From Prorocentrum cordatum (lineage: Eukaryota > Sar > Dinophyceae > Prorocentrales > Prorocentraceae): DNA of 64,000 bases. The notes below the pieces were generated by a model. The model worked only from the letters and a program-made list of their open reading frames with translations, made no database searches and was not told the origin of the DNA. Each line of letters begins with the position of its first letter. Within the stretch, counting starts at the first letter, position 1. Made by a program: the position numbers and the translations under genes. The DNA lies in the NCBI GenBank assembly GCA_963575745.1, contig CAUYUJ010000750.1, positions 1 to 64,000 on the forward strand. Reading direction: 5' to 3'. Positions 52,809 through 62,395 of the stretch are shown here, in pieces.

Positions 52809-52918
52809 ACTGGGCTGTCCAGGCAGGCGCGCGCCTCGGCAGGAGGATCGGCGTCGCCCCAGCATGCTTACAGTGGAGGCCCATGCCAAGAGACACCCTG
52901 CTCGCCCCCAGGGTGGCA

Positions 52919-53030
52919 CCCTCCTCCTCTTCCTCCTCCTCCTCCTCCTGCTCCTCCTTCTCCAACTCCAACTCCACCTCCAACTCCTCCTCCTCCTCCT
53001 CCTTCTCCTCCTCCTCCTCCTTCTCCACCC
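52919..53030 (+). repeat. (TCC)n tract with AACTCC block
   Basis: TCC run interrupted by CAACTCCAACTCCACCTCC. Frames here read as poly-Leu, poly-Ser or poly-Pro. Confidence 0.92.
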
Positions 53031-53173
53031 CCAGGGTGCCCTGGGGTTCTGGGGCTTCGAGGGTTCTGCGACAGAAAGCGCGACGTGCCCACGCCGAAAG
53101 TGAATGGGCGCCCTGGTGTCTCAGGGTCGGGTTTCTTGTGGCAGGTTCCTTGCGGTCGAGCCCCTACTGTAAA

Positions 53174-53364
53174 CTATATGTGCGTCGCCCGCCCAGGGGC
53201 GACGCGCGCACCGAGAGATGTTCGAGTATATGCGCCGTAGCGGGCGCTTTCTGGCCACGGCGCTCGGGAAACGATATACATCAACATAGGTATATTATAT
53301 CTTCGGGTCAGACGCGCGCCTCCAAGGAGGACATATAGTATTCGTATGTCTCTGTGCGTCCCAG
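53174..53364 (+). repeat. Dispersed repeat family C, copy C2
   Basis: Matches C1 along its length, starting CTATATGTGCGTCGCCC and ending GTGCGTCCCAGG. Compensating changes keep the first stem (GCGTCGCC / GGCGACGC). It is followed within 15 bp by B4. Confidence 0.82.
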
Positions 53365-53377
53365 GAGGAGTAATCTC

Positions 53378-53529
53378 GGGGGCGGCAAAGAGGGGGGTGA
53401 TTACGGGGGGGGGGGGGGTAGATATCCCGGCGAGGGCCATGATGTCTTCCCATATTTCACGACGCCTCTTCTTATTTCATTCCGTCCCTTGCCCCTCCCA
53501 TTGGGCCGCGCACGTGCCGCCGGCCATGA
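53378..53529 (+). mobile_element. Short TIR element family B, truncated copy B4
   Basis: GGGGGCGGCAAAGAGGGGGG start. The interior runs to GTGCCGCCGGCCATGA, then breaks off where family E begins. The right terminus is absent. Confidence 0.78.
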
Positions 53530-53536
53530 GAAATAT

Positions 53537-53700
53537 CTCAGGAGGGGAAAACACACAGACACAATTAATCGTCGGCTCCCAGGAAAATATACGAAAACAT
53601 GGGAAATGGGGGCGGGAGACGAGAACCCAGAAACTGTAGGAAAACATTGGGGCTCCTGTTATTCGTGTCCATTTGTTCGTGTGTCCCAGGCCCCCTTCAT
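53537..53700 (+). mobile_element. Dispersed repeat family E, copy E2
   Basis: CTCAGGAGGGGAAAACACAC to CCCAGGCCCCCTTCAT, as in E1. It truncates B4, showing that E moved after B. No TCC tract borders this copy. Confidence 0.78.
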
Positions 53701-53930
53701 AATCAGAAATTGTCGCAAAAATAGTTTGGGTACGACTTTTTGACTAGGTTTGATTAGTTCCCCACATGTTTCGTGGGGTTATGGTTTTCTTCCCTGCCGC
53801 GGCGCACCCGCGTCTCCTCCTCCTCACCCTCCTCCCCTCCTCCCTCCCCCCCTTCCTCTCCTCACCCGCGCTCAACACATGCACGGCAACACACACACAC
53901 ACACACAAACACACTCACACACACACAAAC
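53701..53930. other. Linker with TCC/CCT patch and (CA)n
   Basis: TAGTTTGGGTACGAC and TTTTTGACTAGGTTTG near 53730 resemble family A interior words, perhaps a remnant. A CCTCC patch and a CACA repeat (53890-53930) follow. Confidence 0.6.
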
Positions 53931-54800
53931 ACACGCTCGCAAAGCGCGGCAGGCGTGGCATTTCCTCGACACCAGGGGGGTGCGCACGGGGTGCGGTCTC
54001 TATCCGTCGCACGCCCGCAAAGCGCGGCAGGCGTGGCATTTCCTCGACACCAGGGGGGTGCGCACGGGGCGCGGTCTCTATCCGTCGCACGCCCGCAAAG
54101 CGCGGCAGGCGTGGCATTTCGTCGACACGAGAGGGGGTGCGCAGTTGGTGCGGTCTCTATCCGTCGCACGCTCGCAAAGCGCGGCAGGCGTGGCATTTCC
54201 TCGACTCCAGGAGGGTGCGCAGGGGTTGCGGTCTCCATCCGTCGCACGCTCGCAAAGCGCGGCAGGCGTGGTAGTTCATCGACACGAGAGGGGGTGCGCA
54301 GTTGGTGCGGTCTGTATCCGTCGCACGCTCGAAAAGCGCGGCAGGCGTGGCATTTCCTCCACACCACAGGGGGGCGCAGGGGGTGCGGTCTCCATCCGTC
54401 GCACGCTCCCAAAGCGCGGCAGGCGTGGTAGTTCATCGACACGAGAGGGGGTGCGCAGTTGGTGCGGTTTGTATCCGTCGCACGCTCGCAAAGCGCGGCA
54501 GGCGTGGCATTTTCTCCACACCAAGGGGGTGCGCAGGGGGTGCGGTCTCTATCCGTCGCACGCCCGCAAAGGGCGGCAGGCGTGGCATTTCCTCGGGCGG
54601 GCGCAGGGGGTGCGGTCTCTATCCGTCGCACGCTCGCAAAGCGTGGCAAACGCAGCATTTCCTCGACACCAGGGGGGGTGCGCAGGGGGTGCGGTCTCTA
54701 TCCGTCGCACGCTCGCAAAGCGCGGCAGGCGTAGCATTTCCTCGACACCAAGGGGGGGTGCGCAGGGGTCGCACGCTCGCAAAGCGCGGCAGGCGTAGCA
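53930..54800 (+). repeat. 78-79-bp satellite, about 12 units
   Basis: GCAAAGCGCGGCAGGCGTGG recurs at about 53939, 54016, 54095, 54174, 54252 and onward to 54777. Each unit also has ATTTCCTCGACACCAGGGGG and GTGCGGTCTCTATCCGTCGC. With a period near 78 (26 codons), all three plus frames and a minus frame stay open and give 26-residue repeats. There are no unique spacers, so this is not a CRISPR-like array. Confidence 0.92.
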
Positions 54801-54821
54801 GTTCCGCGGCAGGCAAACATA

Positions 54822-54929
54822 TAAGTTTTAAATCAAGTATGTGGGGTTCCTCGGTAGCGTAATTTGGAACTTTTTTGGGGCTACTTTAAGGTTTCCTCCA
54901 ACATCCGCCTGCAGGAGGACATGCCCGAC
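54822..54929 (+). mobile_element. TIR element family A, partial copy A10
   Basis: Right terminus CCTGCAGGAGGACATGCCCG AC with flank CTAAG and a T-rich interior. The left terminus is not found next to the satellite. Confidence 0.65.
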
Positions 54930-54994
54930 CTAAGATTTGACGCGGGTGGCCGGTCCAGGGGATCAGGGGCAGCGTAATGGGGGCGGGGATAGGT

Positions 54995-55250
54995 TTAGCC
55001 TTGGCACCGCTCGGACGTGTGCATCGGAAACACCCACGGCGAATCCCCGCCGCCCCTACTGCCTTTTCTGGAATCGCCCCCGTGGCCGAGGGTTGTGGCA
55101 AGAGCTCTGCTAAGCTGTCGGTCAATGCGTTCTCCCAGCCTTGCAGAAACCCATCGGGGAACACGCGGGGGAGGATGGCGGGGACGATAAGGAGGAGGAG
55201 GAGGAGGAGGAGGAGGAGGAGGAGGAGGAGGAGGAGGAGGAAGAGGGGGC
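54995..55250 (+). repeat. Composite repeat head plus GGA tract, copy 2
   Basis: CTTGGCACCGCTCGGACGTG (as in family J), then CACGGCGAATCCCCGCCGCC, CCTTGCAGAAACCCATCGGG, GGGGGAGGATGGCGGGGA and (GGA)n at 55189-55245. Confidence 0.82.
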
Positions 55251-55560
55251 ATCTTGGGAGCCTCTGGGGGCACTCTTGGGGCCTCCTGGGAGCCTCTTGA
55301 AGGCATCTTGAAGGCATCTTGGGGCGGCCTCCTTGGCCTCTTGGGGGCCTTTGGTTGGCTTTTGCGGGCCTCTTTGCCCGTCTTAGGGCGATCCTGGCCC
55401 GTATGACGCAGTCAGAAGCCGTCTTGGGGGCCTCGTTGGGCCGACTTGAGGCCCTCTTGGCTGCGCCAGGGCTGTCTTGGAGGCCATCTTGTGTGAATAG
55501 TAGGCCTCTTGGGCCGTCTTTGGGGCCATCTTGAGCAGCAGAAGCCTTTGCGACCACCTT
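55251..55560 (+). repeat. CTTGG-phased minisatellite array, copy 8
   Basis: Includes the non-CTTGG block CGGGCCTCTTTGCCCGTCTT and TGACGCAGTCAGAAGCCGTC, also found at 55960-56020. Confidence 0.82.
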
Positions 55561-55674
55561 GCCTGGAAATTTCGCGCCAGTGGGATTTCATTTCGAAAAG
55601 GAACCAAATCCAAGCCGTATAGCGTTTAGCACGTCAGGCACCCCTGTGATAAATTAACAGGGGGCGGCGGATCG
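55561..55674 (+). repeat. Composite repeat tail, copy 2
   Basis: AAAGGAACCAAATCCAAGCC, GTGATAAATTAACAGGGGGC, GGCGGATCGAAG, as at 15060-15140. Confidence 0.8.
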
Positions 55675-55844
55675 AAGACGCCTACGGCGAATCACCGCCG
55701 CCCCCTGCATGTTGGAATCGCCAATGTGTCCGAAGCTGTCGGTCCATGCGTTCCCCCAGCCTTGTAGAAACCCATCGGGGAACACTCGGGGGAGGATGGC
55801 GGGGAAGATCACGAGGATGAGGAGGAGGCGGAGGAGGGGTCATC
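55675..55844 (+). repeat. Composite repeat head, copy 3
   Basis: GAAGACGCCTACGGCGAATC, CCTTGTAGAAACCCATCGGG, GGGGGAGGATGGCGGGGAAG and a short GGA patch. It directly follows tail copy 2, so whole composite units stand head to tail. Confidence 0.82.
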
Positions 55845-56470
55845 TTGGGAGCCTCTGGGGGCACTCATGCGGTCTCCTTGGAGCTTCCTTGGAGCCTTTT
55901 GAAAGCATCTTGGGGGCCTCCTTGGGCCTTTGGGGGGCCTTTGGTTGGCTTCTCGCGGGCCTCTTTGGCCGTCTGAGGGCATCCCTGGCCCGTATGACGC
56001 CGTCGGAAGCCGTCTTGGGGGCCTCTCTGAACCGACTGAGGACCGCCTTGGGGCGCTTCACGGTCGTTTTGAAGGCTATCTTGGGCGTCTTGGAGCGCTT
56101 TTGGGCAGTCTTGGGGTCCTCTTGGGGCTGTCTCGGGGGACTCGTGGGCCGTCATGGAGCCATCTTGGAGGTCTCTTGGGCGATCTTGGGGCGATTTTGG
56201 GGGACTCTTGTGCAGTCTGAAGGCCGAAAAGAAGCAAAAGCTAACATCCCTCCTCACCTCTTCGGGCCATCCTGGAGAACCTTTTGGAGCCCTCTTGGGC
56301 CGTCTTGGAGCCCTCTTGGGAGGCAATTCGGGCCGTCTTGGTGGCTTCTTGGGCCGTCTTAGAGGCCATCTTGAACCAATTTAGGCAGACGTGGAGGCCA
56401 TTTTGGGCCATCTTGGCCGTCTTGGATGCATTCCATTTGGGACCATCTTGGGCGTGAAAGGTTGACATGT
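55845..56470 (+). repeat. CTTGG-phased minisatellite array, copy 9
   Basis: Contains GAAGGCCGAAAAGAAGCAAA at about 56219, the marker also seen at 14293 and 14733. Confidence 0.83.
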
Positions 56471-56650
56471 GCAGTTTGCGGTCCCTTCCAGGTGGCCAGC
56501 GCGTTGGGCCGAAGCCCCAGGAACCAAAACCGTCTAGGGTCTAGCAGGCCCAGCACGCCTGTGGCAAGCCAACAGGGGGCGGCGGATCTGGTGGCCGTCG
56601 GACCATCCCACCACCGTACCTGGGTTGTGGGTCAGAGTTCTCAGGGATTC
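56471..56650 (+). repeat. Composite repeat tail, copy 3
   Basis: AGGAACCAAAACCGTCTAGG, GCAAGCCAACAGGGGGCGGC, CACCACCGTACCTGGGTTGT. Confidence 0.8.
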
Positions 56651-57050
56651 TTCTCGGGGTCCCTTCGGGGCGCTCTCGGAGGCCTCTTGGGAACAGTTCT
56701 GGGGGCCTCTTGGGAGCCTCTTAGGGCTCTCGAACTGCCCGTTCGGGCTCCCCATTTGGGCCCCCTCTTGGGGCCGTCTGTGGGCCCTTCTGGGCCGTCT
56801 TGGGCGCCTCTTGGGCCGTCTTAGTAAGGCCGTCTTGGGGCCCTCGTTTGGGGCCAGTGAGCTTCAAAAGCCCACGGATAGTCAACGATTTGTGCCTCTC
56901 GGGGCCCTCTTGGGATGCCTCTTGGAAAACTCTTGGGACGTCTTCGGGGCCTGTCCGGACGTGTTGAGTCCATCTTGGGCGTCTTGGGGCACTCTTGGAC
57001 CCTCTCGAAGGCATCTTCGGCCCTATTGGGCGCTTGTTGGGTCCACGATT
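56651..57050 (+). repeat. CTTGG-phased minisatellite array, copy 10
   Basis: Same 10-12 nt motif. It ends near GGTCCACGATTGGCCGGCGG. Confidence 0.8.
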
Positions 57051-57199
57051 GGCCGGCGGCGCGACCAGAGGGCTCGCGCGCGCGGGCGTGCACGCACCCT
57101 GAGAATCCCCGAAAATCCCCGGGGAATTCCTGGGAATCCCAAGAAGTCTCCGGGTCGTGGTTTAATCGGTGCCCCGGGCTTTCCACGACATGCTGCAGG

Positions 57200-57322
57200 C
57201 ACAGTGGCGGATGCTTGTCTCGGCAAGAACCATCGCGGAGCAGTTTGGGTCCTCTTGCGAAAACGTTCGCGCGCGAAGCCGAAGAATGCGCACCTCGAGG
57301 AGTGGACGTCCGAGCGATGTCG
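57200..57322 (+). repeat. Repeat family J, copy J3
   Basis: GAACCATCGCGGAGCA, GCGAAAACGTTCGCGCGCGA, AGCCGAAGAATGCGCACC, GTGGACGTCCGAGCGATG. It matches J1 from its middle to its right end. Confidence 0.7.
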
Positions 57323-57623
57323 GATTGCAGGGGGGAGGCATCGACACCCGTCTGCGGTTTCGCCGTCAGCGCCCACCCCGCCCGTGCACCTGCGCTTGCA
57401 CTGCCGGAGGCCTACCGCCGAACGATCGGCGATGCGTCGCCGATCCCCACCCGACTCTCGCCACGCAGAGCCGCCCCTCCCCCACGATCGCCCCCCCCCC
57501 CCCCCCCTCAGGGGCCCCAGATCTCCGACGTCGTATCCAGTTCAAGCGGTCGGCCCCCAGAGGTCTGGACCTGTTCTCAGGCCGCCATGCCGTTCCGGCA
57601 ACGGGCCCACGCCCCCAGTGCCG

Positions 57624-57816
57624 GGGGCGGAAAAGAGGGGGGTGATGACTAAGGGGGGGTGGACATCATGGCGGGGGCCATGATATTTCCCCAGATTTCA
57701 TGGCGCCTCTTCTTATTTCATTACGTCCCTGGCCCCCCCGCTGGGCCGCGCACATGCCGCCGGTCATGATTTGCACCCCCCCCCTCTTGGACACTCCCCT
57801 CTTTGGCCGCTCCCGA
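57624..57816 (+). mobile_element. Short TIR element family B, copy B3, with 8-bp direct repeats
   Basis: GGGGCGGAAAAGAGGGGGGT to CTTTGGCCGCTCCCGA, 193 bp. Flanked by CAGTGCCG (57616-57623) and CAGTGGCG (57817-57824), 7 of 8 identical. Together with B1 this supports an 8-bp target duplication. Confidence 0.83.
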
Positions 57817-57989
57817 CAGTGGCGCCAACGCTTTCCTCCCTCGTGATCGCGGGAGGAGGTCGGCGCCGGAGGCCTCGACAGGCAGGGGAGGCCCCCCGCG
57901 ATGGTTCGTGTCCTTCCTGTGACCATCCCGTCGAGCCAGCTCCGCAGCCTGAGTGCATAGCCCACAGTGGGCCGCTCGGCGCAGCATAG

Positions 57990-58162
57990 TCGGGGGTGGA
58001 CAGGACCCCCAACAGTGGCACGTCGATTCGTGAGTGGTCCGTTTTCGGCTCGCGAGTGGGCGCCCCTGGCCGTGATTTTCCAGGCCTGCGCCCGCCAGGT
58101 TTGGGCCTCGGGTCGTTTTCACCAAACCACGTTTCACTACAGGGGGGTCTGTCTAACCCCGA
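57990..58162 (+). mobile_element. Short TIR element family F, copy F3
   Basis: TCGGGGGTGGACAGGACCCC to GGTCTGTCTAACCCCGA, 173 bp. The interior matches F2. Confidence 0.85.
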
Positions 58163-58500
58163 AGTACACCCCAGGCGATGTTTAAGAAAACTTGCGTTTT
58201 CGGCCAGAGTCTCGATGATTCTTAATGTTTCAATGTGAATCCTAAGATTTCAATCGAAATTGTGGTTTTTTATTCAAATTCTGAGACTATGAATTTCTTA
58301 ACCCATGATTTCTTAAGCATTTCGTAGGGTGTACAGGGCCGCCGTCTTGGAGCTCTCGTCGAGCTCCGCCTGGACGAGGCATGGGCCTCGGCCCTCCCGG
58401 GGGGGCGCAGAGGACAGCACAGCGGAGTGGCATATAAGGGAGCGGGCCCAGGCCCCGCGGAGGCCGAGAGTGGCCGAAAGCGCTGCCCCGCGTGGTCTCG
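58163..58500. other. AT-rich patch (58180-58330), no gene
   Basis: GATTCTTAATGTTTCAAT and GAATCCTAAGATTTCAAT form two imperfect direct repeats. GC-rich sequence follows from 58330. Confidence 0.6.
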
Positions 58501-58527
58501 AGAAGAGGTCGGTGCTGGAGGCGCCGG

Positions 58528-58620
58528 CCTCTTCGTCTTCTCTTTCCTCGTCTTCTCTTTCCTCGTCGTCTTCTCTTTCCTCGTCTTCTCTTTCCTCGTG
58601 TCTTCCTCGTCTTCCTCGGA
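58528..58620 (+). repeat. TCTTCTCTTTCCTCG minisatellite
   Basis: About five 15-18-bp units of TCTTCTCTTTCCTCG, pyrimidine on this strand. Confidence 0.88.
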
Positions 58621-58871
58621 GCGCGGGAGGGGGCAGGCGCCGCTGCGGTGTCCGGGTCCTGTGGCAGGGGATGCCGTCGGGGGCCCTCTGCCGCAGGATG
58701 CGGCACCCGGCTGCGCTTGCTCCCTTTCGTGAGACGAATGGGCCGCCACCTCCGCGCCCGCAGCTCACAACTGAAAGTGTTGTGGAGGGGCCCGTGTGAT
58801 TTTCCCACCAGTGCCAACGCTCGAACTCAGTCGGATAACTCTGTTTGTCTTCGCTCAGGGATGTCTAAGTC

Positions 58872-58916
58872 TCCTCCTCCTCCTCCTCCTCCTCCTCCTC
58901 CTCCTCCTCTCCTCCA
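58872..58916 (+). repeat. (TCC)n tract
   Basis: About 15 TCC units, followed by a C run, 40 bp before A11. Confidence 0.92.
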
Positions 58917-58956
58917 GGGAAGGCCCCCCCCCCCCCCCACACAGATCCAGCGTTAT

Positions 58957-59100
58957 GTCGGGTATGTCCTTCTACAGGAGGAATGCTCAAACATAGAACC
59001 ACACATCCGATGTGCACGATTTGGTTTGAACTCTCTTTGACTACTTCTGAACACCTTCGGTTTTCCCTTCCGAATCCGCCCGTGGGGGGACGCGCGCGAC
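58957..59100 (+). mobile_element. TIR element family A, copy A11
   Basis: GTCGGGTATGTCCTTCTACA to CCGTGGGGGGACGCGCGCGA C, 144 bp, the shortest full copy. Confidence 0.82.
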
Positions 59101-59264
59101 CCAAAATCCGCCGCGAGGTCGGGCTGGCGGGCTGCCTCGCCTGGAGGCTCGCCGCCGGCGGCGGCCCCGCGGCGGGCGGCGCGGCCCCGGCGGGGGGGCG
59201 CGGCGGGCTCGCCAGGGCACGGCGGGTAGAGGTCGCGGGCAAGAGTTCGAGCAGCAAGTCTTAT

Positions 59265-59461
59265 GTCGGGCGTGTCCCCCTACAGGGGGATTTTCAACGA
59301 AAAATCAAACAACAAAACAAAAAAAACCTAAAAGTACCCCAAATAGGTCAAACCATAGTCCAAACATAGTCCCCTGACGATGTTTGGATTGTTATTTGAC
59401 TATGTTTGGGTTTTTGTTTGTTCGTCATCGAAAATCCCCCTGTATGGGGGACATGCCCGAC
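59265..59461 (+). mobile_element. TIR element family A, copy A12 (long inverted arms)
   Basis: GTCGGGCGTGTCCCCCTACA to CTGTATGGGGGACATGCCCG AC. Interior words on the two sides are also inverted (CAACGAAAAATCAAAC and TTGTTCGTCATCGAAAA; CCAAACATAG and CTATGTTTGG). The whole 197 bp can therefore fold, unlike most copies. Confidence 0.87.
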
Positions 59462-59647
59462 TTAAGGGTACAATGCTCAACAGCAGTTCTTGCTAATTTT
59501 GAACAGGACTGGTTGTCGGTGTCGTCGCGGCTTGTGTACCTTTGAGACAGAGGGCCGCCCGCCCAGCAGCGGCCGCTGCGGGTTTGGGGCAAAATTTGTT
59601 GTTGGGCATTGTGCCCATCTTTTCCGTACCCATTTCGGGCGTCCAAA

Positions 59648-60395
59648 GGTCGGAGGAGGAGGCGGAGGAAGCGAGGAGGAGGGGGAGGAGGAGGAGGAGG
59701 AGGAGGAGGAGGAGGAGGAGGAGGAGGAGGGAGGAGGAGGAGGAGGAGGAGGAGGAGGAGGAGGAGGAGGAGGGAGGAGCAGGGAGGAGGAGCGCGGAGG
59801 TGGAGGTTGGAGCAGGAGGGGGAGGAGGAGGAGGGAGGATGGGGAGGGAGGAGGAGGAGGAGGAAGGAGGAGGAGGAGGAGGAGGAGGAGGAGGAGGAGG
59901 AGGAGGGCGGAGGCGGAGGCGGAGGCGGAGGCGGAGGAGGAGGAGGAGGAGGAGGAGGAGGAGGAGGAGGGGAGGCGGAGGCGGAGGCGGAGGCGGAGGA
60001 GGAGGCGGAGGAGGAGGAGGAGGAGGAGGAGGAGGGGAGGAGGAGGAGGACGAGGCGGAGGAGGAGGAGGAGGAGGAGGAGGAGGAGGAGGAGGAGGAGG
60101 AGGAGGAGGAGGGGAGGAGGATTAGGACAGGGGGATGGCGGGAAGGAGGAAGGAGGAGGAGGAGCAGGAGGAGGAGGAGGAGGAAGAGGAGGAGGAGGAG
60201 GAGGAGGAGGAGCAGGAGGGTGGCCGAAGACAGGGCTCTGGCGGCGCCAGAAAGCCTCGATCATCGAGCCTGGGGTTCGGAGTCCGCCATAGTGAGCAGT
60301 AGGAGGAGGAAGAGGAGGAGGAGGAGGATGAGGAGGAGGAGGAGGAAGAAAAAGAAGAGGAGAAGGAGGAGGAGGAGGAGGAGGAGGAGGGGGAG
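59648..60395 (+). repeat. Very long (GGA)n tract
   Basis: About 750 bp of GGA/GAG with GGC blocks and one non-repeat gap (60215-60300). It is the longest purine tract in the window; frames of more than 200 codons here are artefacts. Confidence 0.95.
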
Positions 60396-61208
60396 GGAGA
60401 GTTGTTCTACATGTTCAGTCTTTGGTCATTTTCGGCTTCCAGGGGCCATTTTGGGAACCGGGAAGCCGCGCGGGGTTCCGGAACCGCGCGGGGACCGCGT
60501 TTGGGTGGCGACCCCCCCCTGGACCCTCCCGGGGACCTCTCCGAGACCCCTTCCGGGACCCCCCAGGACCCCCCGGGACCCCCCCGTGACCCCCCCCCCG
60601 CCGGGGAAGGGACAAAGGGAAGGGGATTCCGTTTGACGTGGTTACGACATGGGTCGATTTCTCTCAAGCTCGCTAGAGCATTGCAACGACGACGACGACG
60701 ACGACGACGAACGGCGGCACAGCCCCTCACAAACGCCGACAGGGTCGGCGGATTTAGGCAGCGGGCAAGATGTTTGCCCATACCCACTGTTTTGGTACTA
60801 AATCATGGGAGCCTGGGCGACCCTCTTAAGTCTGTCTTTCGCGTCTGGGAGTGGATGAGAGAGCGTCGGTCAGCGTCGATCTAGCCTGGTGCAGCCTCTT
60901 GATTCTGCCTTTTGTGTCGACTAGCGTCTGGGAGTGCATGTGATAGCGTCGATCTAGCGTCGACGATCGTCGAACTAGCGTCGATTAGCGTCGGTTCGCA
61001 ACAGCCGACAAGATGGTATGGGAGGCTCCCATGAGTTGCCACCGAACAGTGCGTCTCGGATTGTCTTTGAAGGGGCCCCACCAGGCCGAGGCGCACTGGA
61101 TGTGGAGAAGGTTCGGGCCTCCACATGGGGCCAGCTTTTGATCCACATCCCGTGCGCACGGGGCTTTTGGGGTAAGTCAGCCCGAAACTCCAAGCTTCAG
61201 TGGGTACT
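60396..61208. other. No gene recognised; GGGACCCCCC repeats and AGCGTCGAT words
   Basis: GACCCCCC-type repeat at 60515-60600, (CGA)7 near 60690, and a duplicated GCGTCTGGGAGTG...TAGCGTCGATCTAGC block (60841-60985). No gene found. Confidence 0.55.
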
Positions 61209-61386
61209 CCAGATTTCGTATTAAAATGGAGGGGGTCTCATACCTCCCAGACGATAAGTTTTAGACCCCCCCCCGTGGGAGAACCCTCCAAAACAGCGTC
61301 CCCAGACCCCCCCAGGCCCTCCAAGATAGCCTGGAAGAGACCCCCCCCGAAATGAGACCCCCCTCCCTTTATTACGAAATCTGGGG
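61209..61386 (+). mobile_element. Short TIR element M
   Basis: 178 bp with ~35-bp inverted ends: CCAGATTTCGTATTAAAATG, GAGGGGGTCTCAT at the left; ATGAGACCCCCCTCCC, TTTATTACGAAATCTGG at the right. Single copy. Confidence 0.85.
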
Positions 61387-61575
61387 TATGGGCACAAGTC
61401 GTGCCCGCAGAGGTGCCCGTGGACGTGATGGCCGTGGGCGTCGCTGGCGCCGTCCAGCCGCGGCGGGCGGAGGTGCCCATGCCAAAGCCGCAGTTGGAAA
61501 GCAAAGTCATGTCCTCGGCCTCGCGGGCGGGGCCCTGGTGCCGTGGATACGGGGCGTTTGGTGTCGAATGCCGCG

Positions 61576-61677
61576 CTCCTCCTCCTCCTCCTCCTCCTCC
61601 TCCTCCTCCTCCTCCTCCTCCTCCCTCCTCCTCCTCCTCCTCCTCCTCCATTTCCTCCTCCTCCTCCTCCTCCTCGT
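61576..61677 (+). repeat. (TCC)n between direct repeats
   Basis: TCC run with TTTCC break. GTGGATACGGGGCGTTTGGT and GCGAATGCCGCGC lie on both sides (about 61542 and 61676), a direct repeat of about 35 bp enclosing the tract. Confidence 0.85.
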
Positions 61678-62395
61678 GGATACGGGGCGTTTGGTGGCGA
61701 ATGCCGCGCGCGGAACGCGTCCATGCAACCGCAAATCCACGGGATCGCGCCCCGGAGTCCAGTTTGCGAGGGCGTGGATCTGGCTACGTTCGCCCCTCGC
61801 GACGAAGAACAGGACCCTGAGGTGCTGGCGTCTGATTTTTGTCCGAGCTGGGCGTCGTCGCTCAGTTTGAACATTTGTTTAGAGAAATGCAGCAGGAGGA
61901 CGGGGTCCAGGGTATTGATCGTGACTTGTCTCGCTGTTGCATTCTGTTCGCACCGTCGGATTTCAGAGATCACCCAGACCTCCTCGCGCTGTGACAGAAG
62001 AACAACCCCGGCCTCCTCGGGCGGAGGTGCCCATACGGCAGTTTGCCGTCCTGGTCTCCAGGAAGTTTTCCCTTTGGTGCATGTGTGCATGTGTGTGTTT
62101 GTTTATGTGTTTTGTTGTGTGTGTGGTTGTGTGTGTGTTTGGCGTGGGATTTCGCACGAGGGGGCGATCATTCGGGGGGGGGGGTATCGCGGGTTGCGCG
62201 ACGGGTGCCTTCAAAGGACCACGAGGGGGCCCCAGCTCTGCACGTCAGGTGTTCCGTTCTTTCCTCCTCCCCCCCCCTCCCGCTTGCTGCCCCCAAGCAA
62301 GCAGCGCCTGGCCAAGAGCATGTGCTGGCCATGAATCTCACGGATGCCCCCCGGCCTCGGCGGGGGGAGGCCCCTGGGGTCAAAGAAGGGAGCAC
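61678..62395. other. No gene recognised; GT-rich patch 62080-62145
   Basis: GTGTGTTTGT-type repeats at 62085-62140; otherwise mixed sequence. The frame 61543-62334 starts in the TCC tract. Confidence 0.5.

Noticed and set aside
31388-53700. Family E as a TIR element
   Set aside because: The ends show only a loose inverted match, so it is kept as a dispersed repeat with mobile character inferred from nesting and the TCC flanks.
53773-54798. 341-codon frame of 26-residue repeats
   Set aside because: It is the 78-79-bp satellite. Other frames and the opposite strand are equally open.
53930-54800. Possible CRISPR-like array
   Set aside because: The whole 78-79 bp unit repeats with no unique spacers, and the host is a eukaryote.
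59490-60636. Several 200-360-codon frames rich in Glu, Gly and Arg
   Set aside because: They are three frames of one (GGA)n tract and carry no other sequence.
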